The notes: generated from the letters alone by a model not told the origin. A stretch of 64,000 nucleotides of DNA from Allomesorhizobium sp043769475 (GCF_043769475.1 NZ_CP171729.1:3596001-3660000), one strand, 5' to 3'. Positions 1-8,894 are shown, numbered from the stretch's first letter. Made by a program: numbers and translations.

Positions 1-168
1 CCGGCCTCCCGACGGGTGATCCACCTCCATTGGTACAATGACCTGTGGGCGGCTGCACCATCGCTTGTTGACGCGCCGCCAAACACTCGGCATATCCGAT
101 GGAATCGCGGCGCGCGAAAAAATTCGGGGAACGCTAAGGCTCGCCTCGTACAAATCTGGGAGGATCGC

Positions 169-753
169 ATGGCAGGGCTGCTCGCTCTATCGAGAGCCAT
201 TGACCGTATGAACGAGTTCATCGGCAAATGGGTCTCATGGCTTATCTTGCTGGCCGTGCTGGTCAGCGCGGCCAATGCCGTTATCCGCAAGACCTTCAAC
301 ATGTCTTCGAACGCCTGGCTGGAGCTGCAGTGGTACCTGTTCGGCGCCGCATTCCTGTTGGCCGCCGCTTACACGCTGCGGCAGAACGAGCACATCCGCA
401 TCGACATCGTCTATGGCATGTTCTCCAGGCGAGTTCAGCACCGGATCGACCTCTTCGGGCACGTCTTCTTCCTGATGCCCTTCGTCCTGTTGATGATCTA
501 CTATTTCGTGCCCTACGTATCGCTCTCGTATCGTAGCGGCGAAGTCTCGACCAACGCCGGCGGCCTCATCATCTGGCCGGCGAAATCGCTGCTGCTGATC
601 GGTTTCTCTCTGCTGGCGCTGCAGGGGATTTCGGAAATCATCAAGAAGATCGCCATCATGCGCGGCGACATGGATGATCCGACGCCCTTCATATCGGTCC
701 ATGAACAGGCTGAACTGGAAGCCAAGGCGCTGGCCGAGGAGATCCGCTCATGA
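169..753 (+). CDS. dctQ: TRAP transporter small permease (DctQ-type)
   Basis: Small membrane subunit of a tripartite ATP-independent periplasmic transporter, which docks the substrate-binding protein-dependent system into the inner membrane. The protein of about 194 residues has four hydrophobic segments, the usual DctQ number, and a charged C-terminal tail. I chose the ATG at 169 because a GGGAGG ribosome site lies just upstream; the frame is open back to position 16, but that part looks non-coding. Its stop overlaps the start of the large permease by ATGA, so the two are translationally coupled. The binding proteins are on the opposite strand just beyond the large permease. Family assignment is firm; the substrate is unknown. 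Confidence 0.9.
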   Translation: MAGLLALSRAIDRMNEFIGKWVSWLILLAVLVSAANAVIRKTFNMSSNAWLELQWYLFGAAFLLAAAYTLRQNEHIRIDIVYGMFSRRVQHRIDLFGHVFFLMPFVLLMIYYFVPYVSLSYRSGEVSTNAGGLIIWPAKSLLLIGFSLLALQGISEIIKKIAIMRGDMDDPTPFISVHEQAELEAKALAEEIRS

Positions 754-2573
754 TCCATTTCATTGCGGAGAACATGGCGCCGATCATGTTCTTCTCGCTC
801 ATCGTCTTTATGCTGCTGGGCTATCCCGTCGCCTTCTCGCTCGCGGCCAACGGCCTCCTGTTCTTCTTCATTGGCGTCGAACTGGCGCCTTATTCGAGCA
901 ACGAGATCACGCTGTCCTGGCCGCTGCTCTATGCGCTTCCCGAGCGCTTCTGGGGCATCATGTCGAACGACACGCTGCTCGCCATCCCGTTCTTCACCTT
1001 CATGGGCATCGTGCTCGAGCGGTCGGGCATGGCCGAGGATCTGCTCGACACGATCGGCCAGCTGTTCGGCCCGATCCGCGGCGGTCTCGCCTATGCCGTG
1101 ATTCTCGTCGGCGCGCTGCTCGCCGCAACGACCGGCGTGGTTGCGGCTTCCGTCATCGCCATGGGCCTGATCTCGCTGCCGATCATGCTGCGCTACGGCT
1201 ACGACCGGCGCGTCGCCACCGGCGTGATCGCCGCGTCGGGCACGCTGGCCCAGATCATACCGCCCTCGCTCGTGCTGATCGTGCTCGCCGACCAGCTCGG
1301 CCGCTCGGTCGGCGACATGTATGCGGGAGCGCTGATTCCCGGCCTGGTGCTGACGGGTCTCTACATGAGCTACGTGCTGATCATGTCGATCATTCGCCCG
1401 AAATCGATGCCTGCTTTGCCTCTCGAAGCGCGCACGCTCGGCCATGGCGTCGTTTCGCTGATCGTGGCGGCCATCGTGACGGTCGGCATCAGCTACGCCG
1501 CGCAGGTCTATCTGACGCCGAGCCAAGGCCCCAATGCCGGCATCTGGGGCGCCACGATCGGCATCATCGTCATATATGCGGCGGCGCTGCTCGACAGGAC
1601 GTTGAAAATCAATGCAATGTCACGGCTGGCCCAGCAGGTGATCATCGTTCTGATCCCGCCGCTGGCGCTGATCTTCCTGGTTTTGGGAACGATCTTCCTC
1701 GGCATAGCGACGCCTACGGAAGGCGGCGCCATGGGCGCGGTCGGCGCGCTCGCGATGGCGGCTGCAAAAGGAAGGCTCAGTCTCGACGTGGTGCGACAGG
1801 CGCTAGCGTCGACGACCAGGCTTTCCAGCTTTGTGTTGTTCATCCTGATCGGCGCCCGCGTGTTCTCGCTCACCTTCTACGGCGTCAACGGCCATCTCTG
1901 GGTCGAGCACCTGCTTGTCTCGCTGCCCGGCGGCGAAATGGGCTTCCTGATCGCGGTCAACGTGCTGGTGTTCCTGCTGGCGTTCTTCCTCGACTTCTTC
2001 GAACTGGCCTTCATCATCGTGCCGCTTCTGGTCCCCGCGGCCAACGCGCTCGGCATCGACCTGATCTGGTTCGGCGTGCTCCTGGGCGTCAACATGCAGA
2101 CCAGCTTCATGCATCCGCCCTTCGGCTTCGCGCTGTTCTACCTGCGCTCGGTGGCGGCGCGCGTGCCCTATCTCGACCGCATTACCGGCAAGACTATCCA
2201 GCCGGTGACCACGGGGCAGATCTACTGGGGCGCGGTGCCCTTCGTCTGCATCCAGGTGATCATGATCGGCTTGGTCATTGGCTTCCCGCAAATGGTCATG
2301 CACTACAAGGGCGCGGTCATCGACCCGAGCGACGTCGAGATCGTCGTGCCTGGCTTCGGCGGTGGCGGGGGCGATCAGCAGGGTCTGCCGGGCCTCGGCT
2401 TGCCGCAGTTCGGCGCGCCGCCGCCGGCCGATGGAGGCACGGCGCCTGCGCAACCGGCCCAGCCTGCGCCCCCGGCTAACGACCTGTCTCAACCGCCCAG
2501 TTTCGGTAGCACGGCGCCGGCCCAGCCTGCGCCGCCCGCCACCGACCTGTCGCAGCCGCCGAAATTCAACTGA
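750..2573 (+). CDS. dctM: TRAP transporter large permease (DctM-type) with Pro/Ala/Gln-rich C-terminal tail
   Basis: Large transporting subunit of the TRAP system, which drives uptake of an organic acid-type solute with a sodium or proton gradient. It is 607 residues with many hydrophobic helices spread over roughly residues 1-520. Beyond the last helix there is an unusual tail of about 65 residues, first Gly-rich and then two imperfect copies of an APAQPAPP...DLSQPP unit (about residues 560-607). Ordinary DctM proteins are shorter and end soon after the last helix, so the tail is an add-on of unknown role. ATGA overlap with dctQ; a strong hairpin terminator follows directly. Confidence 0.92.
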   Translation: MIHFIAENMAPIMFFSLIVFMLLGYPVAFSLAANGLLFFFIGVELAPYSSNEITLSWPLLYALPERFWGIMSNDTLLAIPFFTFMGIVLERSGMAEDLLDTIGQLFGPIRGGLAYAVILVGALLAATTGVVAASVIAMGLISLPIMLRYGYDRRVATGVIAASGTLAQIIPPSLVLIVLADQLGRSVGDMYAGALIPGLVLTGLYMSYVLIMSIIRPKSMPALPLEARTLGHGVVSLIVAAIVTVGISYAAQVYLTPSQGPNAGIWGATIGIIVIYAAALLDRTLKINAMSRLAQQVIIVLIPPLALIFLVLGTIFLGIATPTEGGAMGAVGALAMAAAKGRLSLDVVRQALASTTRLSSFVLFILIGARVFSLTFYGVNGHLWVEHLLVSLPGGEMGFLIAVNVLVFLLAFFLDFFELAFIIVPLLVPAANALGIDLIWFGVLLGVNMQTSFMHPPFGFALFYLRSVAARVPYLDRITGKTIQPVTTGQIYWGAVPFVCIQVIMIGLVIGFPQMVMHYKGAVIDPSDVEIVVPGFGGGGGDQQGLPGLGLPQFGAPPPADGGTAPAQPAQPAPPANDLSQPPSFGSTAPAQPAPPATDLSQPPKFN

Positions 2574-2580
2574 GGCAAAA

Positions 2581-2609
2581 AAAACCCCGGAGCTCAGCTC
2601 CGGGGTTTT
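2581..2609. terminator. Bidirectional rho-independent terminator between dctM and dctP
   Basis: A nearly perfect inverted repeat with arms 2581-2592 and 2598-2609, a GC-rich core, A-run on one side and T-run on the other. It lies between two convergent genes (dctM stop at 2573, dctP stop at 2632), so it can end transcription from both sides. Confidence 0.9.
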
Positions 2610-2631
2610 CGTTCAACAGGGGCGAATGCGG

Positions 2632-3738
2632 TTAGATCTTGCCGCCGCGCTGCTGGATCATCATGAAGGTGTCGAACGTGTATTCCGATACCTGCGCCCA
2701 GAGATAGGCATCCTTCCGGAAGGCCACCTGGCTGTCGTAGATCTTCTTGAAACCGGCATTCGAAGCGGTGATGTCCGCATAAGTCGCGTTCGCCGCGTCG
2801 AAGCAAGCAGTCAGGATCTCCTGGCTGAACGGACGCAATTGTGCGCCACCGGCGGCCAGCCTGCGGAGTGCGGCCGGGTTCTTGTAGTCATAGCTTGCCA
2901 TCATGTTGCCGTTCGCTGCTTCGCACGCCGATTTCAGGACCGCCTGGTAATTCTTAGGCAATTCGTTCCACTTGGCCTGATTGATCAGCGTGTGCAGCAC
3001 GGGGCCGCCTTCCCACCAGCCCGGATAATAGTAGTATGGCGCGACCTTGTAGAAACCGAGCTTCTCGTCGTCATAGGGTCCGACCCATTCGGCTGCGTCG
3101 ATCGTGCCCTTTTCCAGCGACGGATAGATGTCGCCGCCTGCGATTTGCTGCGGCACGACGCCCAGCTTTTCGACGACCTTGCCGGCGAAGCCGCCGATAC
3201 GCATCTTTAGACCCTTCAAGTCTTCAAGCGTGTTGATCTCCTTGCGGTACCAGCCGCCCATCTGCGCGCCGGTATTGCCGCAGGCCAGTCCGTAAAGACC
3301 CTGTGTCGCGTAGAATTCGTTGAGCAGGTCGTTGCCGCCGCCGTAGTACATCCAGGCGTTCATCTGGCGCACGTTCATGCCGAATGGCACGGCTGTCGCC
3401 AGCGCGAAAGTGGGATCCTTGCCCCAGTAATAATATGAAGCCGTGTGGCAGCATTCGACGGTTCCGGCGGCAGCCGCGTCCGCGGCCTGCAGGCCGGGAA
3501 CCAGTTCGCCGGCGGCGAAAACCTGGATGTCGAAATTGCCGTCGGTCGATTCCTTGACGAGATTGGCCATCGTCTGGGCGGCGCCGAAGATCGTGTCGAG
3601 CGCCTTCGGAAATGACGAGGTGCAGCGCCATGTGATTTTCGGCGCGGTCTGCGCGATAGCCGGAGCGGCCAATGTCGTGGCGGCTGCGGCACCGGCGCCG
3701 GCGAACCCGGCCTTTCTGATGAAACTACGACGATCCAT
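2632..3738 (-). CDS. dctP: TRAP transporter substrate-binding protein, copy 1 (DctP/TakP-like)
   Basis: Periplasmic binding protein for a TRAP transporter, 368 residues. The N-terminus has a twin-arginine motif (DRRSFIRKAG) followed by an Ala-rich hydrophobic stretch ending AIAQ, so Tat export is likely. The body carries the family landmarks KMRIGGFAGKV and the aromatic block AEWVGPYDDEKLG...YYYYPGWWE, which resemble 2-oxoacid-binding TakP-type proteins; that substrate guess is inference. Start 3738 is set by a GGGAGG site just upstream and by the signal peptide. It is followed by a second, closely similar copy on the same strand and converges on dctQM, the likely membrane partners. Confidence 0.9.
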   Translation of the reverse strand: MDRRSFIRKAGFAGAGAAAATTLAAPAIAQTAPKITWRCTSSFPKALDTIFGAAQTMANLVKESTDGNFDIQVFAAGELVPGLQAADAAAAGTVECCHTASYYYWGKDPTFALATAVPFGMNVRQMNAWMYYGGGNDLLNEFYATQGLYGLACGNTGAQMGGWYRKEINTLEDLKGLKMRIGGFAGKVVEKLGVVPQQIAGGDIYPSLEKGTIDAAEWVGPYDDEKLGFYKVAPYYYYPGWWEGGPVLHTLINQAKWNELPKNYQAVLKSACEAANGNMMASYDYKNPAALRRLAAGGAQLRPFSQEILTACFDAANATYADITASNAGFKKIYDSQVAFRKDAYLWAQVSEYTFDTFMMIQQRGGKI

Positions 3739-3860
3739 TCCAAGTCCTCCCAATTGATGATGCGCGCCGGATCGGTCTTTGCCGAATGCCCGGGCCGCCC
3801 AATCAATGCACGGCGCGGCCATTTAGTCCAGACGACCGGGACTGCTGTCCCAGACGAAAA

Positions 3861-3889
3861 AGCCCCGGAACCTTGCGGGTTCCGGGGCT
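3861..3889 (-). terminator. Rho-independent terminator after dctP copy 2
   Basis: Inverted repeat AGCCCCGGAACC / GGTTCCGGGGCT with a short loop, flanked by A-runs that become a T-run on the minus strand. It sits between the stop of dctP copy 2 (3915) and the start of copy 1 (3738), so the two paralogues are probably separate transcription units. Confidence 0.8.
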
Positions 3890-3914
3890 TCGATCGAGAC
3901 AATCGGTTGGCGGG

Positions 3915-5021
3915 CTAGATCTTGCCGCCGCGCTGCTGGATCATCATGAAGGTGTCGTAGTTGTATTCGGCGACCTGCGCCCACAGGAAATGCTCCTTGC
4001 GGAACGCGGTCAGCGAATCCCAGACCTTCTTGAAGCCGGCATTTGATGCCGTGATCTCGGCATAGACCTCGTTCGAGGCGTTGAAGCAGGCTTCCAGGAT
4101 CTCCGGGCTGAACGGGCGAAGCTGAGCGCCGTTGGCGACCAGTTTCTTCACCGCGGCAGGGTTGAGGAAATCATACTTCTGCAGCATGTTCGCGTCGGTC
4201 GCCTGCGCGGCAGTGCGCACCAGCGACTGATAGCCCGCCGGCAGCGCGTCGAACTTCGCCTTGTTGAACATGAGATGGACGGTCGGCCCGCCTTCCCACC
4301 AGCCGGGATAGTAGTAGTAGGGCGCGACCTTCTGGAAGCCGAGCTTCTCGTCGTCGTAAGGTCCGACCCATTCGGCGGCGTCGATCGTGCCTTTTTCCAG
4401 CGACGGATAGATGTCGCCGCCGGCGATCTGCTGCGGCACCACGCCGAGCTTTTCCACGACCTTGCCGGCGAAGCCGCCGATGCGCATCTTCAGGCCCTTG
4501 AGGTCGGCGACGGTGTTGATTTCCTTGCGGAACCAGCCGCCCATCTGCACGCCGGTATTGCCGCCGGGGTAGCCGACCAGACCCTGTGTCGCGAAGAATT
4601 CGTTCATCAGGTCGATGCCGCCGCCATGATACTGCCAGGCATTCATGCCGCGCGCATTGAGCGCGAACGGCACGGCGGCGCCCAGCGCCCACGTGGGGTC
4701 CTTGCCCCAGTAATAGTATGACACCGTATGGCATGCCTCGACGGTGCCCGCCGCGGTCGCATCCGCAGCCTGAAGGCCGGGAACGATCTCGCCCGCGGCG
4801 AAGGGCTGGATGGTGAAATTGCCGTCGGTCGCTTCCGAGACCATTTTGGCAAACACTTCCGCGCCGCCATAGATGGTGTCGAGCGACTTCGGGAAGGACG
4901 AGGTGAGCCGCCAGGTAATCTTGGGATTGCCCTGGGCGATGGCCGGGGCTGCAAGCGCCGTGGCAGCCGCGGCGCCCGCGCCGGCGACGCCGGCCTTGGT
5001 GATGAATGAACGTCGATCCAT
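3915..5021 (-). CDS. dctP: TRAP transporter substrate-binding protein, copy 2 (DctP/TakP-like)
   Basis: Second periplasmic binding protein, 368 residues, colinear over its whole length with copy 1 and identical over long stretches, including the C-terminal MIQQRGGKI. It also starts MDRRSFI and has the same Tat-type signal peptide ending AIAQG. The substrate-pocket block differs from copy 1 by one residue (LGFQKVAP against LGFYKVAP), while the N- and C-terminal lobes differ more. Start 5021 has GGAGGAAAG upstream. The pair looks like a tandem duplication that has diverged; both may serve the single dctQM membrane unit nearby. Confidence 0.9.
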   Translation of the reverse strand: MDRRSFITKAGVAGAGAAAATALAAPAIAQGNPKITWRLTSSFPKSLDTIYGGAEVFAKMVSEATDGNFTIQPFAAGEIVPGLQAADATAAGTVEACHTVSYYYWGKDPTWALGAAVPFALNARGMNAWQYHGGGIDLMNEFFATQGLVGYPGGNTGVQMGGWFRKEINTVADLKGLKMRIGGFAGKVVEKLGVVPQQIAGGDIYPSLEKGTIDAAEWVGPYDDEKLGFQKVAPYYYYPGWWEGGPTVHLMFNKAKFDALPAGYQSLVRTAAQATDANMLQKYDFLNPAAVKKLVANGAQLRPFSPEILEACFNASNEVYAEITASNAGFKKVWDSLTAFRKEHFLWAQVAEYNYDTFMMIQQRGGKI

Positions 5022-5283
5022 TAACTTTCCTCCAATGCTTGGATCTACACAACGCCGTCCAGCAGACCGGAAGTCTGAATCGGTTTTTCGGCGAGGCCGC
5101 ACAATACACACCGAAGGAGTCGAGTCCAGCACGCAGGCGCTTCCCCGAGGGTCAGACGGCGCTGGCCCAAAACTATTGTCTAACAATGCCGGTCTACGCC
5201 GCGCGGCATCGCAATCTCCCATGGAAAACCGCCGGCGGATCGCCTATTTTGCAGGCATTGCCAACGCCGCAACGGACCCTTCA

Positions 5284-6057
5284 ATGCATCAGCCGCTCGT
5301 CGCCATATCGACCGATGTCCGCCAGTTCGAGAACTACACCTGGCATGCGGCACCCCAGCAGTATCTCGAGGCGGCGATTGCCGGCGCGGGCGTGTTTCCG
5401 GTGCTGGTGCCTTCGTTCGGCGACCGGCTCGATTTCGACCAGTTGCTCGCGTCGGTCGACGGCGTGATGGTCACCGGCTCGAAATCGAACGTGCATCCGT
5501 CCTTGTACGGCGGTGACGCCAGGGAGGAGAACGGCCCCTACGACCCCGCGCGCGATGCGACCACCCTGCCACTGATCCGCAAGGCGATCGAACGGGGCGT
5601 GCCGCTGCTGGCGATCTGCCGCGGCATCCAGGAACTCAACGTCGCGCTTGGCGGCACTCTAGCGGCCGAAATCCAGGAGCGCGAAGGCTCGCTCGACCAC
5701 CGCGCGCCGGTGAGCGACAATCAGGACGAGCGTTTCGCCATCCGCCAGAACGTGACGATCAAGCCCGGCAGTTGCCTGGCCGGCGTTTTCGGCGCGGGCG
5801 ACATCATGGTCAATTCGGTCCACCGCCAGGGCATCGACCGGCTCGGCTCAAAACTTCAGGTCGAGGCGGTGGCGGCCGACGGCACGGTGGAAGCCGTGTC
5901 GGTCAGGGATGCGCGCGGCTTCGCAGTCGGCGTGCAATGGCACCCGGAATACTGGGTGAGTTCCGACAGCGCCTCGCTCAAGATATTCCGCGCCTTCGGC
6001 GATGCGGTGCGGCTTCACGCGGCCGCCAGAGCGAGCGTCAGGACCGCTGCGGAATAA
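5284..6057 (+). CDS. Class I glutamine-amidotransferase-like hydrolase (gamma-glutamyl-GABA hydrolase family, peptidase C26)
   Basis: Likely hydrolyses a gamma-glutamyl amide, as PuuD of E. coli does in putrescine catabolism. 257 residues from the chosen ATG. The nucleophile cysteine is in CRGIQELN (C112) and the His-Glu pair in QWHPEY (H220, E222), completing the triad. The frame is open further upstream and an ATG at 5221 would add 21 residues; I prefer 5284 because family members begin with the strand PLVAISTDVR. It is divergent from the dctP pair, with about 260 bases between. The substrate is not shown by the context. A PuuA-like ligase lies about 11 kb away (16958-18343), not adjacent. 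Confidence 0.85.
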   Translation: MHQPLVAISTDVRQFENYTWHAAPQQYLEAAIAGAGVFPVLVPSFGDRLDFDQLLASVDGVMVTGSKSNVHPSLYGGDAREENGPYDPARDATTLPLIRKAIERGVPLLAICRGIQELNVALGGTLAAEIQEREGSLDHRAPVSDNQDERFAIRQNVTIKPGSCLAGVFGAGDIMVNSVHRQGIDRLGSKLQVEAVAADGTVEAVSVRDARGFAVGVQWHPEYWVSSDSASLKIFRAFGDAVRLHAAARASVRTAAE

Positions 6058-6065
6058 AGCGGGTC

Positions 6066-6473
6066 TTAATCCGCAGCGTCGAGCGAAAGCAGCGGCGTCG
6101 ACGGCTGGAAGGATTCGTAAGCGACGCCGTCGGCGACCGAGAAGCTGACGATCGGGTCGCCATCGTTTTCGACGAAAACGACCGAGCCGTCATTGTTCTC
6201 GTGCCAGAATTTCGCACGTTCCATCCCCGGCAGGAGTGCGGCGCAGGCAGGTTCGACCCTAAGCTCCGCACGGTCCTGTGATACCGCATCGCCCCGCCTG
6301 ACCGCGCAGGACGCGCCGCCGCTGGAGCGCAGGCGAAACGCGTCGCCTTCCGCTTCCGCTTGGCGTATGGCGGTAGCGGCCTGCGCCTGACGGTCGCCCG
6401 CCGGCCCATAGGAAAGCACGCCGGCTGCCGCGAGCAGTCCGGCTATCATGACGGTGGATGCTGCAAGGTTCAT
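6066..6473 (-). CDS. Small exported protein resembling AprI/Inh metalloprotease inhibitors
   Basis: 135 residues with a hydrophobic N-terminal segment (about residues 5-25) ending near QAQA, consistent with a signal peptide or anchor. The C-terminal half has two cysteines about 23 residues apart (GASCAV...EPACAAL) followed by strands (KFWHE...GSVVFVENDGDPIVSF), the pattern of Inh/Omp19-type beta-barrel inhibitors with one disulfide. Assignment is from this pattern only. Start 6473 is chosen for the signal peptide; an ATG further upstream gives an Arg-rich, unlikely leader. It converges with the C26 hydrolase, 8 bases away. Confidence 0.55.
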   Translation of the reverse strand: MNLAASTVMIAGLLAAAGVLSYGPAGDRQAQAATAIRQAEAEGDAFRLRSSGGASCAVRRGDAVSQDRAELRVEPACAALLPGMERAKFWHENNDGSVVFVENDGDPIVSFSVADGVAYESFQPSTPLLSLDAAD

Positions 6474-6630
6474 CTCGAGACCCCTCAATTTGCGCCTGAC
6501 CCGAAACCGAGCCACGCGCAGATTCAAGCTTCCGGAGCGTCGCCCGGCATCGGGCCCGCCGCTCCATGATTCGTAACCATGAATCGTCGAGTGCTAAGCT
6601 TGCGTTAACAAATGCGGCAAAGCCGAGGCG

Positions 6631-7608
6631 TCATTGCCGGGCAACGATCGCGGCTGCCTCCGGGACGGGCGTCAGCGCCTTGCCTGTGGAGAACCAGGCG
6701 ACGAGATTGTCGACCACCAGGTCGGCCATGGCGTTGCGTGTGTGGACAGAAGCCGAGCCCACATGCGGCAGGAGCGTCGCGTTGGGCAGGTCGATCAGGG
6801 CCTGCGGCACGTTGGGCTCGTCGGCAAAGACGTCGAGCCCGGCCGCCCGGATGTACCCCGCCGCCAATGCCTCTGTCAGCGCCTCTTGGTCGACCGTGCT
6901 GCCGCGGCCGATATTGACGAACACGCCATCCGGCCCGAGCGCCTTCAGGACCTCGGCATTGACGGCCTTGTCGGTCGCCGCGCCGCCGGGTGCAACCGAG
7001 ATCAGCGTATCGACGGCGGAGGCAAGGCCCAGCAGCGTCGGGTGGTATTCATAGGGAAGCTCGGCGACCCGGCGCCGGTTGTGATAGGCGATCGACAGAC
7101 CGAACGCTTCGAGCCGCCGCGCGATCGCCAGGCCGATGCGGCCCATGCCAAATATGCCGGCGCGGCGTCCCCTGAGCGTTGCCTTGGTCAGCGGATAGGG
7201 TCCTTCCTTGACCCAGCGGCCCTGCCGGAGCCAGCTTTCGGCGCGCGGCAGTTCGCGCACGGTGTTGATGAGAAGGCCGAGCGCGGTGTCGGCAACTTCC
7301 TCGGTCAGCACGTCCGGCGTGTTGGTGACGATGACACCCTTGGCTGCCGCATGGCGGGCGTCGACGGCGTCGTAGCCGACGCCGAAATTGGCGATGATCT
7401 CCAGATTGGGCAGCGCGTCGATGAAGGCGGCGTCGATGGCCGTCATCGCGGCTATGCCGCGCACGTCGCGGGCCAAGTCAGGGGTGAGCAGCGATTTGTC
7501 CGCCCGGTCGATGTGCGCCATCCGGAACGCGCCGTCGACGCGCGCCGCGGCGCGCTCGTGCAATCGGCCTGGGACGAGGATGGTCACGGCGGAGCGGTCG
7601 CTGGTCAT
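6631..7608 (-). CDS. D-isomer-specific 2-hydroxyacid dehydrogenase (glyoxylate/hydroxypyruvate reductase-like)
   Basis: NAD(P)-dependent reductase of 2-oxoacids, 325 residues. The Rossmann nucleotide site is GIFGMGRIGLAIARRL; the catalytic Arg is in NIGRGSTVD, the Glu in ADEPNVP and the His in LLPHVGSAS, all in the expected order. Start 7608 (MTSDRS) is preferred over longer in-frame options because the upstream part lacks family similarity. A LacI-type regulator lies upstream on the same strand, so control by it is plausible. The exact substrate cannot be told from sequence alone; glyoxylate or hydroxypyruvate is the family default. Confidence 0.88.
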   Translation of the reverse strand: MTSDRSAVTILVPGRLHERAAARVDGAFRMAHIDRADKSLLTPDLARDVRGIAAMTAIDAAFIDALPNLEIIANFGVGYDAVDARHAAAKGVIVTNTPDVLTEEVADTALGLLINTVRELPRAESWLRQGRWVKEGPYPLTKATLRGRRAGIFGMGRIGLAIARRLEAFGLSIAYHNRRRVAELPYEYHPTLLGLASAVDTLISVAPGGAATDKAVNAEVLKALGPDGVFVNIGRGSTVDQEALTEALAAGYIRAAGLDVFADEPNVPQALIDLPNATLLPHVGSASVHTRNAMADLVVDNLVAWFSTGKALTPVPEAAAIVARQ

Positions 7609-7684
7609 GTTCGGATTTCTTCCAGGATTCGGCTGCGATGATGGCCCTGCGGCCGAGGACGTGCGCCAGACCGGCGCCGCCGTG

Positions 7685-7703
7685 ATTTGCCAGAACGGCA
7701 AAT
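7685..7703. promoter_or_regulatory. Inverted repeat upstream of the 2-hydroxyacid dehydrogenase gene
   Basis: Arms ATTTGCC (7685-7691) and GGCAAAT (7697-7703) around a 5-base centre, in the 212-base gap between the lacI-type gene and the dehydrogenase. It could be an operator or a weak hairpin. There is no T-run, so a terminator is less likely. Confidence 0.35.
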
Positions 7704-7820
7704 TCCGACCGCAGGGGCGCCGAGCGCGAGAGCGCCTGCTGGCCGATCACACCACTCGAGCACGAAAAAAACTTTAGCATAGGACCGCGCCGCCGGGCAA
7801 TTGCGGACGGGAATGCGATG

Positions 7821-8846
7821 CTACTGCGTACGTTCCAGCGGCCTGCCCGTGGACTGCCGCACATGCAGTTCGGGGCGGATCAGTTCCTGCGACGGCCGCA
7901 CGGCCTGGCCGTTCAGCTTGTCGAGCAGGGCGCTGGCTGCGCGGCGGCCGACCTCGCGCTGTCCGTTCCAGACTGTGGTCAGCGCCGGGGTGGCGATTGC
8001 CGCCTCCTCGAGATCGTCATAGCCGGTGACGGAAATGTCGACGCCAGGCACCAGCCCGGCGCGCGCGATGCCGTTCATCAGTCCGATGGCGACAAGATCG
8101 TTCCAGCAGCAGGCGGCCGTCGGGTGATCTTTGAGCGCCAGGAACTGGCTTGCCGCTTCGAAACCGGCCTGCTTGGTGCGGGGTCCCGGAATGCGCCAGT
8201 GCGGCTTGACCTCCAGCCCGGCATTTTCCATCGCTGTCAGGTAGCCCTGGAAACGGTCGCGGCCGGTCGAGGTCTGGTCGGTGCCGCCGATCATGGCGAT
8301 GCGCTTGTGCCCGAGCGAAATCAGATGATTGGTCGCGAGCCCGGTTCCATAGGCGTCGTCGCCGCGAAACACCGGCACCTCGGCGCCCTCGACCGTGCGG
8401 GCGATCAGCACCGCCGGCAGGCCGTTCTCCTCGGCGAGCCGGATGTCCTCTGGCGGCGTGCCTATGGCAGGCGACATGATGACGCCGTCGGCGCCGAGCT
8501 GCAGCAGCGTGTCGATGAAGGTGCGCTGCTTTTCGAGCTGGTCGTAATGGTTGGACAGGATGAACGTTTGCCGGCTGCGGTCGAGCTCGCTTTCGATCGA
8601 GCGCAGGATTTCGGCGAAGAACGGGTTCATGATGTCGTGGACGACGACCCCGACTATGCCCGATCGCGAGGTGCGCAGGCTGGCCGCGCGACGGTTGTAG
8701 ATGTAGCCGATGGCGCGCGCATGCTCCTTGATGCGGTCGCGCGTCACACCTGCGACGAGTGGACTGTCGCGCAAGGCGAGCGACACGGTGGCGGTCGAAA
8801 CGCCGAGCGCGTCCGCGATCGTCGAAAGCTTGATTTTCTGCGCCAG
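7821..8846 (-). CDS. LacI-family transcriptional regulator, apparent CTG start
   Basis: Sugar- or metabolite-responsive repressor of about 341 residues: N-terminal helix-turn-helix (STIADALGVSTATVSLALRD) then a periplasmic-binding-protein-like effector domain. The frame runs back through the complete HTH but contains no ATG, GTG or TTG there. A GTG at 8786 would cut the HTH in half. A CTG at 8846 sits 5 bases after GGGGAGG and gives LAQKIKLSTIADAL, the normal LacI N-terminus, so I take it as the start. Further upstream in the same frame an ATG (8879) is followed after two codons by TGA. A palindrome lies just upstream. Likely targets are itself and the adjacent dehydrogenase. Confidence 0.85.
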   Translation of the reverse strand: MAQKIKLSTIADALGVSTATVSLALRDSPLVAGVTRDRIKEHARAIGYIYNRRAASLRTSRSGIVGVVVHDIMNPFFAEILRSIESELDRSRQTFILSNHYDQLEKQRTFIDTLLQLGADGVIMSPAIGTPPEDIRLAEENGLPAVLIARTVEGAEVPVFRGDDAYGTGLATNHLISLGHKRIAMIGGTDQTSTGRDRFQGYLTAMENAGLEVKPHWRIPGPRTKQAGFEAASQFLALKDHPTAACCWNDLVAIGLMNGIARAGLVPGVDISVTGYDDLEEAAIATPALTTVWNGQREVGRRAASALLDKLNGQAVRPSQELIRPELHVRQSTGRPLERTQ

Positions 8847-8877
8847 CTCGCCCTCCCCGGCCGTCCCTCAGCCCGGC

Positions 8878-8894
8878 ATTTAAACTGTTTAAAT
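8878..8894. promoter_or_regulatory. 17-bp palindrome, probable operator of the LacI-type regulator
   Basis: ATTTAAAC-T-GTTTAAAT: perfect 8-bp arms around a single central base, 31 bases upstream of the regulator start. LacI-family proteins bind palindromes of this size, so autoregulation is a reasonable inference. It is AT-rich against a GC-rich background. Confidence 0.6.
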
